DNA from: JAAXHE01 sp964551635
Lineage (GTDB): Bacteria; Latescibacterota; UBA2968; GCA-2709665
Length of the DNA: 15,265 bases
NCBI GenBank assembly: GCA_964551635.1
Contig: CAZKDZ010000142.1
Coordinates: 1 to 15,265, forward strand
Direction of reading: 5' to 3'
Below, piece after piece: positions 6,434 to 14,290 of the stretch; within the stretch, counting starts at the first letter, position 1; each line of letters opens with the position of its first letter. Under the pieces are notes generated by a model. That model was not told the DNA's origin. It saw only the letters and a program-made list of their open reading frames with translations, and made no database searches. The translations under genes and the position numbers were made by a program.

Positions 6434-9400
6434 ATGATTACCCCCACCGGGTATCGTACACGCGCCTTGCTGATCTCGATTGTTGCCTTGATTACCTTCT
6501 GCTCCAGTCGCGCAGGCTACGGGCAGAGTTCCGCTGACGCGACGCTGAGCGGGCTCACGGTAGGCCCGGTGGACGTCGCCGGCTTCTCGAGCGACGTAAC
6601 CGAATACCACGTCGGCGTCGCAGACTCCGTGACTCAGGTCACCATTACGCCCACAGCGTCCGATTCCGGCGCGACCATTCAGATAGGGAAGAGTCTGTCC
6701 CAAAGCAATACCGTCTCCAGCGGTTCGGGGCACGTCGTCTCGCTGGATGAGGGATTGAACCGTGTGTACGTATGGGTCACGTCCTCTGGCGGGAATACAA
6801 GAAAAGGCTATACGCTCATTGTGGGCAGGGGCGTGGACGACGCGTTCGGCTGGAAGGCGGCTGAGGACTTCAACACGCTGCGGGCCGCCGGAAACCGAAG
6901 AGCCAACGGCATCTGGTCGGACGGAACCACCATGTGGGTTGCGGATGAACAGGACGCCAAGCTGTATGCCTACGACATGCGTACGAAAGCCCGGGATGCG
7001 GCCAGGGACTTCAACACGCTGGCCGCTGCCGGAAACGAAAGTCCCGAGGGCATCTGGTCGGATGGGACCACCATGTGGGTTGCGGACTGGAGCGACAGGA
7101 AGCTGTACGCCTACAACATGTCAACCAGGGCACGCGACACCTCCAGGGAAGTAGATCGGCAGACCACGGGAGGCGGAAATCTGCATCCAAAGGGCATCTG
7201 GTCGGATGGCACCACCATGTGGGTGGCTTTCTCCTTTGGCGGCGCCGGGCACGGCACATTGCTTGCGCACACCGTGGAGACCAACTCCCGGGATACGGCA
7301 AAGGACTTCAACACCCTTCAGGCCGCCGGAAACGAACACCCGGGCGGCATCTGGTCGGACGGCGTGACCATGTGGGTCAGTGACGACCGGAAACTGTATG
7401 CCTACAGCCTGAAGACAAAAAAACGAACTGCTGTCCTGGACTACGATACTTTGAAGGACGCGGATGCCAACATCACCCCTACCGGCATCTGGTCGGACGG
7501 CGCCACCGTGTGGGTGGCGGATGCCAACGGCAAGATCTTCTCCTTCAACATGCCGCCTCCGGTTTCCTACGACAGCGATAGCGACGGACTGATCGACATC
7601 AGCACGCTGGCGCAGTTGAACGCCATTCGCTGGGACGTGGACGGCGACGGCACGGTGGACGATGCCGGGAACGCTGTCGCCTACGCCAGCGCCTTCCCCT
7701 ATCCCGCCGCGGGCATGGGCTGCGCCGGTACCTGCGTCGGCTACGAACTCATCTCCAGCCTGAGCTTTGACGAGACCGGCGATGGGCGTATTACGGCGGC
7801 TGACGGCGGCTACTGGAACGGCGGGAAAGGCTGGATCCCGATCGGCAGTTTCAACGCCATCTTCAGAGGCAACGGCCATACCATCGATAATCTATATGTC
7901 AATAATAGAGACGAAGCAGGGTTGTTCAGTTCATTGAGCGCTGACGGCGTAATCACAGGGCTGGGAGTGGTTAACGCGGGCGTGTCCGGCAGCTCTGTCG
8001 GTGGACTGGTGGTTCGTAACCGCGGCACGATTATATCCAGCTACGCCACCGGAACCGTGTCAAAGAGCGGTGGCGGCGGCAGCTCTGTCGGTGGACTGGT
8101 GGGGAGCAACTTCAACGGCACGATTATAGCCAGCTACGCCACGGGAAGCGTGTCAATGACTGGTGGCGGCGGCAGCGCTGTCGGTGGACTTGTGGGAAGC
8201 AACATCAATGGCACGATTATAGCCAGCTACGCCACGGGAAGCGTGTCAAAGAGCGGTGGCGGCGGCAGCTCTCTCGGTGGACTGGTAGGGAACAACCTCA
8301 ATGGCACGATTGTATCCAGCTACTGGGACACCATTTCCAGCGGCTTGTCCACCAGCGGCGGTGGTACTGGAAAATCCACCACCCAATTGAAGTCGCCTAC
8401 AGGCTACACCGGCATCTACGCCAACTGGAACCTGGACCTGGACAACGCGGACGGGGATAATACTCCGACCACCGGCGGCGACGACCCCTGGGACTTTGGC
8501 ACGTCCGGCCAGTACCCGTCGCTGAACATGGCATCACTGCGCGCACTTGCCGAGATCAGATACATCACGCTGGTTTGCGACCGTACGCGGCAGGTGCGGG
8601 ACGCGATCCTGGGAGAAGTGCCGGGCGTAAATAACGCAAATGACGTAACCGAAACACATCTCTCCACAATTACTGAACTCATACTGCGACGTCGTAACAT
8701 CGCAGCGTTGAAATCAGGCGATTTTGACGGACTGAATGCACTGGCAATGCTCGACCTGGGTCACAACCAGTTGAGTTCATTGCCTGCGGACATCTTTGAC
8801 GATCTCAACGCGCTGACAAGACTCGACCTTAACGACAACCAGTTGAGTTCATTGCCTGCGGGGATCTTTGACAATCTCAGCGCGCTGACATTCCTCCGCC
8901 TGGACGTCAACCAGTTGAGTTCATTGCCTGCGGGGATATTTGACAATCTCAACGCGCTGACACTCCTCTACCTGTTCGACAACCAGTTGAGTTCATTGCC
9001 TGTGGGGATCTTTGACGATCTCAACGCGCTGACATTCCTCCACCTGACCCAAAACCGGTTGAGTTCGTTGCCTGCGGGGATATTTGACAATCTCAATGCG
9101 CTGACAAGGCTACTCCTGGACAACAACTCAGTTAATCCCCTGCCCCTGTCATTGTCATTGGAGAAAGTCGGAGATGGACAGTTTAAAGCAGTAGCACCTT
9201 CCGGCGCGCCGTTTGACATCGTCCTGCCGCTTAGCATTGCCAATGGCAGTATCAACGGCGGAGCAACCACGATCACAATACCCGCCGGCGGCCTCGAAAG
9301 CGATACGCTCTCCGTGACGCGTACACCCGGCACGACTTTCGCCGTTAACGTGGATATAGGCACACTTCCGGAGCTGCCCGCAAACCATTCCGGCTATGCA

Positions 9401-9616
9401 CTCGTCAAGTCTGCCGGCCTGCCACTGGAAGTCATCAGCGCGACCACTGGCGGACAAGCTTCCACCGACTTCAATGGCGATGGGAAGACGGACTTCGTCG
9501 ATTTCTTCCTATTTGCAGACGCGTACGGCAGCACCAACGCCAGGTTCGATCTGGATGGCAACGGCACAGTGGATTTCGCGGACTTTTTCAAGTTCGTCGA
9601 TGCGTTCGGTTCGTGA
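6434..9616 (+). CDS. Secreted cadherin-like/IWSDG/GLUG/LRR mosaic with dockerin-like module
   Basis: This 1060-residue protein starts with a signal peptide (to about residue 30, AGYGQ). A cadherin-like beta-sandwich follows (about 33-132; ATLSGLTV...YTLIV). Five IWSDG repeats of about 47 residues (136-376; GIWSDGTTMWVAD..D.KLYAY) look like propeller blades. An Asp-rich, possibly calcium-binding segment (378-412; DSDSDGLIDIS, DVDGDGTVDD) leads into a GLUG region (about 473-635) with four copies of an exact 31-residue period, rich in Gly and ending in SSYATG-like strands. LRRs with LSSLPAGIFDNLNALT (about 733-899) and a beta-sandwich (900-1005) precede the dockerin-like tail (1012-1060). No catalytic motif is visible. 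GLUG and LRR modules are typical of adhesins, so a surface adhesion or binding role is inferred. It follows the protease gene by 94 bases and shares its tail. Confidence 0.92.
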   Translation: MITPTGYRTRALLISIVALITFCSSRAGYGQSSADATLSGLTVGPVDVAGFSSDVTEYHVGVADSVTQVTITPTASDSGATIQIGKSLSQSNTVSSGSGHVVSLDEGLNRVYVWVTSSGGNTRKGYTLIVGRGVDDAFGWKAAEDFNTLRAAGNRRANGIWSDGTTMWVADEQDAKLYAYDMRTKARDAARDFNTLAAAGNESPEGIWSDGTTMWVADWSDRKLYAYNMSTRARDTSREVDRQTTGGGNLHPKGIWSDGTTMWVAFSFGGAGHGTLLAHTVETNSRDTAKDFNTLQAAGNEHPGGIWSDGVTMWVSDDRKLYAYSLKTKKRTAVLDYDTLKDADANITPTGIWSDGATVWVADANGKIFSFNMPPPVSYDSDSDGLIDISTLAQLNAIRWDVDGDGTVDDAGNAVAYASAFPYPAAGMGCAGTCVGYELISSLSFDETGDGRITAADGGYWNGGKGWIPIGSFNAIFRGNGHTIDNLYVNNRDEAGLFSSLSADGVITGLGVVNAGVSGSSVGGLVVRNRGTIISSYATGTVSKSGGGGSSVGGLVGSNFNGTIIASYATGSVSMTGGGGSAVGGLVGSNINGTIIASYATGSVSKSGGGGSSLGGLVGNNLNGTIVSSYWDTISSGLSTSGGGTGKSTTQLKSPTGYTGIYANWNLDLDNADGDNTPTTGGDDPWDFGTSGQYPSLNMASLRALAEIRYITLVCDRTRQVRDAILGEVPGVNNANDVTETHLSTITELILRRRNIAALKSGDFDGLNALAMLDLGHNQLSSLPADIFDDLNALTRLDLNDNQLSSLPAGIFDNLSALTFLRLDVNQLSSLPAGIFDNLNALTLLYLFDNQLSSLPVGIFDDLNALTFLHLTQNRLSSLPAGIFDNLNALTRLLLDNNSVNPLPLSLSLEKVGDGQFKAVAPSGAPFDIVLPLSIANGSINGGATTITIPAGGLESDTLSVTRTPGTTFAVNVDIGTLPELPANHSGYALVKSAGLPLEVISATTGGQASTDFNGDGKTDFVDFFLFADAYGSTNARFDLDGNGTVDFADFFKFVDAFGS
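8038..8331 (+). repeat. 93-base tandem repeats encoding GLUG motifs
   Basis: The anchor CAGCTAC occurs at 8038, 8131, 8224 and 8317, exactly 93 bases (31 codons) apart, with very similar DNA between. Period and frame are kept, so copy number can change without a frameshift. Confidence 0.85.
8768..9127 (+). repeat. 72-base tandem repeats encoding LRRs
   Basis: Five copies start at 8768, 8840, 8912, 8984 and 9056, exactly 72 bases (24 codons) apart. They encode QLSSLPAGIFDNLNALT-type repeats with near-identical DNA, a sign of recent expansion or gene conversion. Confidence 0.85.
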
Positions 9617-9666
9617 GCGCTGGTGAAGGGGTCCGGGAAACAGGTCATGCTCAACGGTTTTCAGCA

Positions 9667-10887
9667 ATGATACCCATTGTCTGCCAACGACGGCATATCC
9701 TATGGATTCTCGTGTTGATACCGGCGATAGTCGGTTATTTGCGCGCGGGCAGCGGCGGCGAGGATGGAGACATGGGCCAGTTACAGAAAATGACCCTGGC
9801 CGCGTGCTGTGACCGGGACCCCGGTAAAGACATCAATACGCTGGGCGCAGCCGGAAACGATGAGCCGGAGGGCATCTGGTCGGACGGGACGACGATGTGG
9901 GTGGCGGACGACCAGTTCGGAGGCAACGAGAAGATTTATGGGTACGCCATGGCCTCCGGCGATCGGGATCCCACCAAAGCCAGGGATCCGGACAAGGACA
10001 TCAATACGCTGGAAGCTTCCGCGAACGACAATCCGGAAGGGATCTGGTCGGACGGAACGACGATGTGGGTGGCGGACATGTCCGATGAGAAAATCTATGC
10101 TTACGCGATAGCGACCGGAGCCCGTGTTTCCAGAAAGGACATTAATACACTGGATGAGGCTGGAAACGACGATCCGACGGGCATCTGGTCGGACGGCGCG
10201 ACGATGTGGGTGGCGGACGGCTTTGACGCCCGAATCTACGCCTACAGTTTGACTTCAGGGGTTCGGGAGCCCGGCAAAGACATCGATACGCTGGACGGCG
10301 ACGGAAACGACAGCCCGACGGGCATCTGGTCGGACGGAACGACGATGTGGGTGGCGGACGACTTCGACCACAAGATATACGCCTACGATATGCCGCCCCG
10401 AAATACCGGCGTCACGGCGCCCGCCATACTCTCGTTGACGGCCGGCCGGGGCTCGTTCACCATAACGTGGGCGGCGCCATCGAGTACGGGCGGCTCCGTT
10501 GTCACCGCCTACGATCTGCGCTATATCCGCAGTGACGCACCCGACAAGGCCGACGGGAACTGGACCGTGGTCGAAGACGTCTGGACGACCGGGTCGGGGG
10601 CGCTGAGCCATAGAGTTACCGGCCTTGCCGGCGGCCAGCGGTACGACATTCAGGTGCGTGCGGTCAGCGGCTCCGGCGAAGGCCCATGGTCGGCGGTGCA
10701 TGCCGTGACGACCATGGTGCAAGCTCCCGCGACGACCGATTTCAATGGCGATGGGCGGACCGACTTTATCGATTTCTTTCTATTTGCCGATGCGTTCGGC
10801 AGTACGGACGCACGGTTTGATCTCGATGGCAATGGCAGGGTGGATTTCGCTGACTTCTTCAGGTTTGTCGACGCGTTCGGAACGTAG
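9667..10887 (+). CDS. Exported IWSDG-repeat/FN3 protein with dockerin-like module
   Basis: I chose the ATG at 9667: it gives a hydrophobic signal segment (ILWILVLIPAIVGYL) after two basic residues, whereas the GTG at 9613 overlaps the previous stop and adds 18 polar residues. No strong Shine-Dalgarno is visible, so the start is less certain than its neighbours'. The 406-residue product has four IWSDG repeats (about 49-243; D.NTL..AGND.P.GIWSDGTTMWVAD..D.KIYAYA), a fibronectin type III domain (about 247-350; APAILSLTAGRGSFTITWAAP, YDIQVRAVSGSGEGPWS), and the dockerin-like tail (358-406). It is the most compact member of the set: one propeller-like unit, one FN3 spacer and one docking module. 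Binding rather than catalysis is inferred. Confidence 0.88.
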   Translation: MIPIVCQRRHILWILVLIPAIVGYLRAGSGGEDGDMGQLQKMTLAACCDRDPGKDINTLGAAGNDEPEGIWSDGTTMWVADDQFGGNEKIYGYAMASGDRDPTKARDPDKDINTLEASANDNPEGIWSDGTTMWVADMSDEKIYAYAIATGARVSRKDINTLDEAGNDDPTGIWSDGATMWVADGFDARIYAYSLTSGVREPGKDIDTLDGDGNDSPTGIWSDGTTMWVADDFDHKIYAYDMPPRNTGVTAPAILSLTAGRGSFTITWAAPSSTGGSVVTAYDLRYIRSDAPDKADGNWTVVEDVWTTGSGALSHRVTGLAGGQRYDIQVRAVSGSGEGPWSAVHAVTTMVQAPATTDFNGDGRTDFIDFFLFADAFGSTDARFDLDGNGRVDFADFFRFVDAFGT

Positions 10888-10936
10888 ATGAACAAGCCGG
10901 CCCTTCGGCGCCTGAACAACCTCGAAATCTCCCACC

Positions 10937-10941
10937 GGAGG
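10937..10941 (+). promoter_or_regulatory. Shine-Dalgarno GGAGG for the beta-barrel-like gene
   Basis: GGAGG lies 5 bases before the ATG at 10947. The ATG at 10943 is in another frame and too close. Confidence 0.65.
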
Positions 10942-10946
10942 AATGT

Positions 10947-12008
10947 ATGCTGTGTCCTGTGGCAATAGGGTGCGTGGTTCTGTTGGTACTGGCCGGATCC
11001 GGTTCTGCACAGGAAACGGAATCGGTTCGCGGTTTCGAGATTGGTACGTTGTTCGGACTCACCCATCATTCCTCAGACGGCGACGGGGCCACCATAATCG
11101 GTCTGCCGAGTTCTCCGACGTTGGGCATCCCGGGTATCCCTTCGCTCTACGTCTCGTGGTTTCCGGTTGCAAACGTGTCGGTCGGATCGGAGTTTAGTGC
11201 CGGGCGGACCGCGGGAGACGTATTTGGAATCACATCGCTCTACTTTGGGGGTCGAGGCACATTCTCTCCGCTCGGTTTTTCGAGGTCCGGACTCTATGTG
11301 CTGTGCCACGGTGCCGTTCGGCATTTCGATCTTCGTGAACGCCCCTCGGTGACTGACTTCGCGGCAGGCGGGGGTCTGGGATATCGATGGCGTCTCGGTC
11401 CGGCTTTCGTTCTGCGGGCGGAGGGACGATATCGACGATGGTTCGACGACGGCGTCGATAACTTTTCCCTTCTTCTCGGCCTGGGCGCGCGAACGGGCAG
11501 CGGCGGGGAAGTTCCGAATATTGCTGGGCCGTTATTCGAAATCGGAACGCGATTCGGAATTTCGCGTATCTCCTCAGACGACGACAGCATCGTCATGATG
11601 GCCGCGCCGGGTTCCCCAACGTCCGGCGTTCTGGGCAATCCATCGATTTACGTCTCCTGGTTTCCGAGCGTCAAACTGTCCGTCGGGCCGGAAATCAACA
11701 TCGGGCGGAGTTCCGGCAGCACGATACGCACCACGTCCCTCAATTTCGGGGGGCGCGCCCTGTTTTCTCTTAAGGACAACGCGGGAACCGGGCCGTATCT
11801 GCTGTGCAACGGCGCGGTTCTGGTTCTCGACGTGGACGAGCGGGAGGCTGAGGCCGACTTTTCTGCTGGCGGCGGCGTGGGTTACCAGCTTCGCGCAGGC
11901 GCCGCGTTCCTTATCCGCGCGGAAGCACAGTATCGGAGATGGTTTGACGACGAAGTCAATGACTATTCGCTTCTGGTTGGGCTTGGCGCGAGAATTGGCG
12001 GCAGGTAA
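10947..12008 (+). CDS. Internally duplicated outer-membrane beta-barrel-like protein
   Basis: The protein has 353 residues. A signal peptide (VAIGCVVLLVLAGSGSA) is followed by two tandem copies of one domain of about 160 residues: copy 1 at residues 30-191 and copy 2 at 197-353. Landmarks repeat in order: FEIGT.FG, PSIYVSWFP, SVGPE, TSL.FGGRA, Y.LC.GAV, DFSAGGGVGY, FLIRAE..YRRWFDD, and SLLVGLGAR. Alternating hydrophobic strands with aromatic ends resemble small outer-membrane barrels of about 8 strands (OmpA-like size), but I do not recognise a named family. It could be one double-sized barrel or two barrels in tandem. It is the only gene in 3463-14068 without the dockerin-like tail, and could serve as the outer-membrane partner of the secreted proteins. 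That role is inference from location only. Confidence 0.82.
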   Translation: MLCPVAIGCVVLLVLAGSGSAQETESVRGFEIGTLFGLTHHSSDGDGATIIGLPSSPTLGIPGIPSLYVSWFPVANVSVGSEFSAGRTAGDVFGITSLYFGGRGTFSPLGFSRSGLYVLCHGAVRHFDLRERPSVTDFAAGGGLGYRWRLGPAFVLRAEGRYRRWFDDGVDNFSLLLGLGARTGSGGEVPNIAGPLFEIGTRFGISRISSDDDSIVMMAAPGSPTSGVLGNPSIYVSWFPSVKLSVGPEINIGRSSGSTIRTTSLNFGGRALFSLKDNAGTGPYLLCNGAVLVLDVDEREAEADFSAGGGVGYQLRAGAAFLIRAEAQYRRWFDDEVNDYSLLVGLGARIGGR

Positions 12009-12046
12009 ACGAAGCGCACACGGCTTAGATTAACGGGGCGTTCGCA

Positions 12047-14068
12047 ATGACGCACACAATGCGCAATCTGAAATTCACCGTGTCAATTCTCACCGTGTTA
12101 CTAGTGATCGGAACGGTTGCTGGTACGGGCTACGCCTTCTTCGATGATCTCTTCGGTGTGATCGGCGACATTGTCGAGACCATCGCGACTGTTGCCACGA
12201 CCGTCGTAGACGTCACTGTCGCAGTCGTGGATCTCGCGGTTGGCGTGGTCGAAGTCGCGGTCGGAGTGGTCGACCTCACCGTCAGACTTGCACTGACGTT
12301 GGTGGGGCACACGGGTTGTGTGTTGACCACCGCTTTCGATCCCTATGGGGCGATACTGGCAAGCGGCGGCTGCGACTACGACGTTCTCCTGTGGGACATT
12401 CTGACCGGGGGGATTACGCTTACGTTGCGACACGTATCTGCGGTACTGAGCCTGGCGTATTGCGCCGTGGACGGCTGTGTGCTGGCAAGTGGTACCGAGG
12501 ACGGGCTGCTGCATCTGTGGATCCCGAGTACCGGGGAACTCAAAACGAGCCTGAGCGGGCATACAGGCGCCGTCCTGAGCACTGTCTTCAGTCCACTGGA
12601 TCACCACCTTCTGGCCAGCGGGAGCGCGGACGGGACCATTCGCCTGTGGAACGCGGAGACGGGCGCGAACACAAGAACCCTCGAAGGCCATGCGGACAGC
12701 GTGTCGAGCCTCGCGTTCCGTCTCGACGGTGAGGTGCTGGCCAGCGGGAGCGCGGATGGGTCCATCCGGCTATGGGACGGCAGAACCGGCGCTCACCAGC
12801 GCACCTTGACCGGGCATACCGGGACAATCATGAGCCTGGCATTCAGTTTCGACGGCAGTGTGATTGCCAGCGGGAGCACGGACGGTTCGGTGCGGGTGTG
12901 GAATTCCGGGGACGGTGAACTCCTTGGCACGCTGGATCACAACTCGAGCGTTCTGAGCGTGGCGTTCTCAGTGGGCGATAGCCTTTTCGCCAGTGGAAGC
13001 GCTGACGGTCTGGCGCGCGTGTGGGACCCCCGCACCTGGAAAGTCAAAGCGACGCTCGGGCACGAATCTCCCGTCAATAGCGTGTCCTTCAGCCCCGACG
13101 GCCGTATTCTGGTCACGGGCGCCGAGGACGGAGACGTGCGAAAATGGGAACTCACGTCGGTTGGCGTGCGATTCGCACGGGACCCTGCCAATGATTTCGC
13201 CAGCCTTCGCCCCGCGCGAAACACATCTCCCGCGGGCATTTGGTCGGACGGAACGACCATGTGGGTTGCGGACCAGCATGACGAGAAACTCTACGCCTAT
13301 GACATGACCTCCCGGGCTCGCGTCGCTTCCAGGGATTTTGACACGCTGGATCCGGCAGGCAACGACTCCCCCGCGGGCATCTGGTCGGATGGAACGACCA
13401 TGTGGGTGGCGGACACCCATGACAGGAAACTGTATGCTTACGACTTGGGCACCCGAGCACGCAATCCTTCCAGGGACTTTGACACCCTGGATCGGGCCGG
13501 AAACGACGATCCCTGGGGCATCTGGTCTGACGGCAATACAATGTGGGTCGCTGACAATTCCGACAGAAAATTGTACGCCTACAATATGATTACAAGGGCC
13601 AGGGATCCCGCACGTGAGTTCGGCGCGCTACGCAGCGCCGGAAACGTCAGTCCGCTGGGTGTCTGGTCCGACGGAACTGCGATGTGGGTCGCGGACTGGT
13701 TCGATGAAAAGATCTATGCCTACGATACGTCCTCGAAGGCCCATGACCCCGTCAAGGACATTGAAACGCTGGGTGACGCCGGAAACAGTGAGCCGAGAGG
13801 CATCTGGTCGGATGGGACGACCATGTGGGTGGCCGACTACATTGACGATAGGCTCTATGCCTATGAGATGCAGACCGGCGGCCGTCCGACGGGCACGCCG
13901 CCGCCTGGCGCGCCGACTGACTTCAACGGCGACGGACGAACGGACTTCGTGGACTTCTTCCTCTTCGCCGACGCGTACGGCAGTACGGACCCGCGCTATG
14001 ACCTGGACGGCAACGGCGTCGTGGATTTCGCCGACTTTTTCAAATTCGTCGATTCGTTCGGCTCGTAG
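12047..14068 (+). CDS. Exported WD40/IWSDG double-propeller protein with dockerin-like module
   Basis: The 673-residue product starts with a signal peptide (SILTVLLVIGTVAGTGYA). A short acidic-hydrophobic linker and four perfect heptads of pattern VVDxxVx (residues 53-80) follow. Seven WD40 blades (about 83-373; GHTG.VLS.AFSPDG..LASGSADG.IRLW) should close one propeller. Five IWSDG repeats of 47 residues (about 378-612) come next, then the dockerin-like tail (625-673). There is no enzyme motif. The layout suggests two binding propellers in series, docked by the tail. A second ATG four codons in (12059) is possible, but both give the same signal peptide. It lies 38 bases after the beta-barrel-like gene, so co-transcription is likely. 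Confidence 0.92.
   Translation: MTHTMRNLKFTVSILTVLLVIGTVAGTGYAFFDDLFGVIGDIVETIATVATTVVDVTVAVVDLAVGVVEVAVGVVDLTVRLALTLVGHTGCVLTTAFDPYGAILASGGCDYDVLLWDILTGGITLTLRHVSAVLSLAYCAVDGCVLASGTEDGLLHLWIPSTGELKTSLSGHTGAVLSTVFSPLDHHLLASGSADGTIRLWNAETGANTRTLEGHADSVSSLAFRLDGEVLASGSADGSIRLWDGRTGAHQRTLTGHTGTIMSLAFSFDGSVIASGSTDGSVRVWNSGDGELLGTLDHNSSVLSVAFSVGDSLFASGSADGLARVWDPRTWKVKATLGHESPVNSVSFSPDGRILVTGAEDGDVRKWELTSVGVRFARDPANDFASLRPARNTSPAGIWSDGTTMWVADQHDEKLYAYDMTSRARVASRDFDTLDPAGNDSPAGIWSDGTTMWVADTHDRKLYAYDLGTRARNPSRDFDTLDRAGNDDPWGIWSDGNTMWVADNSDRKLYAYNMITRARDPAREFGALRSAGNVSPLGVWSDGTAMWVADWFDEKIYAYDTSSKAHDPVKDIETLGDAGNSEPRGIWSDGTTMWVADYIDDRLYAYEMQTGGRPTGTPPPGAPTDFNGDGRTDFVDFFLFADAYGSTDPRYDLDGNGVVDFADFFKFVDSFGS
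12203..12286 (+). repeat. Four valine-rich heptad repeats
   Basis: Twenty-eight codons encode four 7-residue units VVDVTVA, VVDLAVG, VVEVAVG and VVDLTVR, between the signal peptide and the WD40 propeller. Confidence 0.85.
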
Positions 14069-14159
14069 GCCGGCACGTCCGCGAACGTACCGCGAAATGC
14101 CAGTTCGAGGTACCGGATCACGATCCGTCAGCACTGATTCACTCCTCGTCGCCATGTAG

Positions 14160-14180
14160 GGGCGTCCCTTGTGGGCGCCC
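14160..14180. repeat. REP-like hairpin in the gap before the cohesin-like gene
   Basis: GGGCG-T-CCC, loop TTGT, GGGCGCCC: an 8-bp GC stem with one bulged T. No U-run follows directly, so it is a poor intrinsic terminator. It resembles extragenic palindromes that recur across genomes. The rest of the 222-base gap (14069-14290) shows nothing I can assign apart from a run of seven T at 14237-14243. Confidence 0.4.
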
Positions 14181-14278
14181 GGCCAATGAGGGCGGCAATG
14201 GTCCTGCCTGGCTTTTCTCGCCACCGGGTCATCTGATTTTTTTGGATCACATCTGAACGGGCGACAATCGAGCTGGAC

Positions 14279-14283
14279 AGGAG
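14279..14283 (+). promoter_or_regulatory. Shine-Dalgarno AGGAG for the cohesin-like gene
   Basis: AGGAG lies 7 bases before the ATG at 14291. The in-frame ATG at 14285 is only 1 base away from it and so unlikely. Confidence 0.7.
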
Positions 14284-14290
14284 TATGTGC

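Noticed and set aside
7121..7879. Long minus-strand open frame of 252 codons
   Set aside because: It is antisense to the IWSDG and Asp-rich part of 6434-9616, has no recognisable motif, and arises from the codon bias of the repeats.
8038..9127. CRISPR array
   Set aside because: The regular repeats are in-frame codons of GLUG and LRR motifs; there are no unique spacers of constant length between short identical repeats.
13919..14068. PEP-CTERM, LPXTG or type IX sorting signal at the shared C-terminus
   Set aside because: The tail has no hydrophobic helix, no basic end and no sortase motif; it ends right after the second EF-hand helix, as dockerins do.
14237..14243. Intrinsic terminator at the run of seven T
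   Set aside because: Only a 4-bp stem (TGGC/GCCA) lies nearby, and it is separated from the T-run by about 13 bases.
14242..14268. Sigma-70 promoter TTGGAT ... GACAAT before the cohesin-like gene
   Set aside because: Spacing is only 15 bases and the -10 match is poor, so I do not list it.
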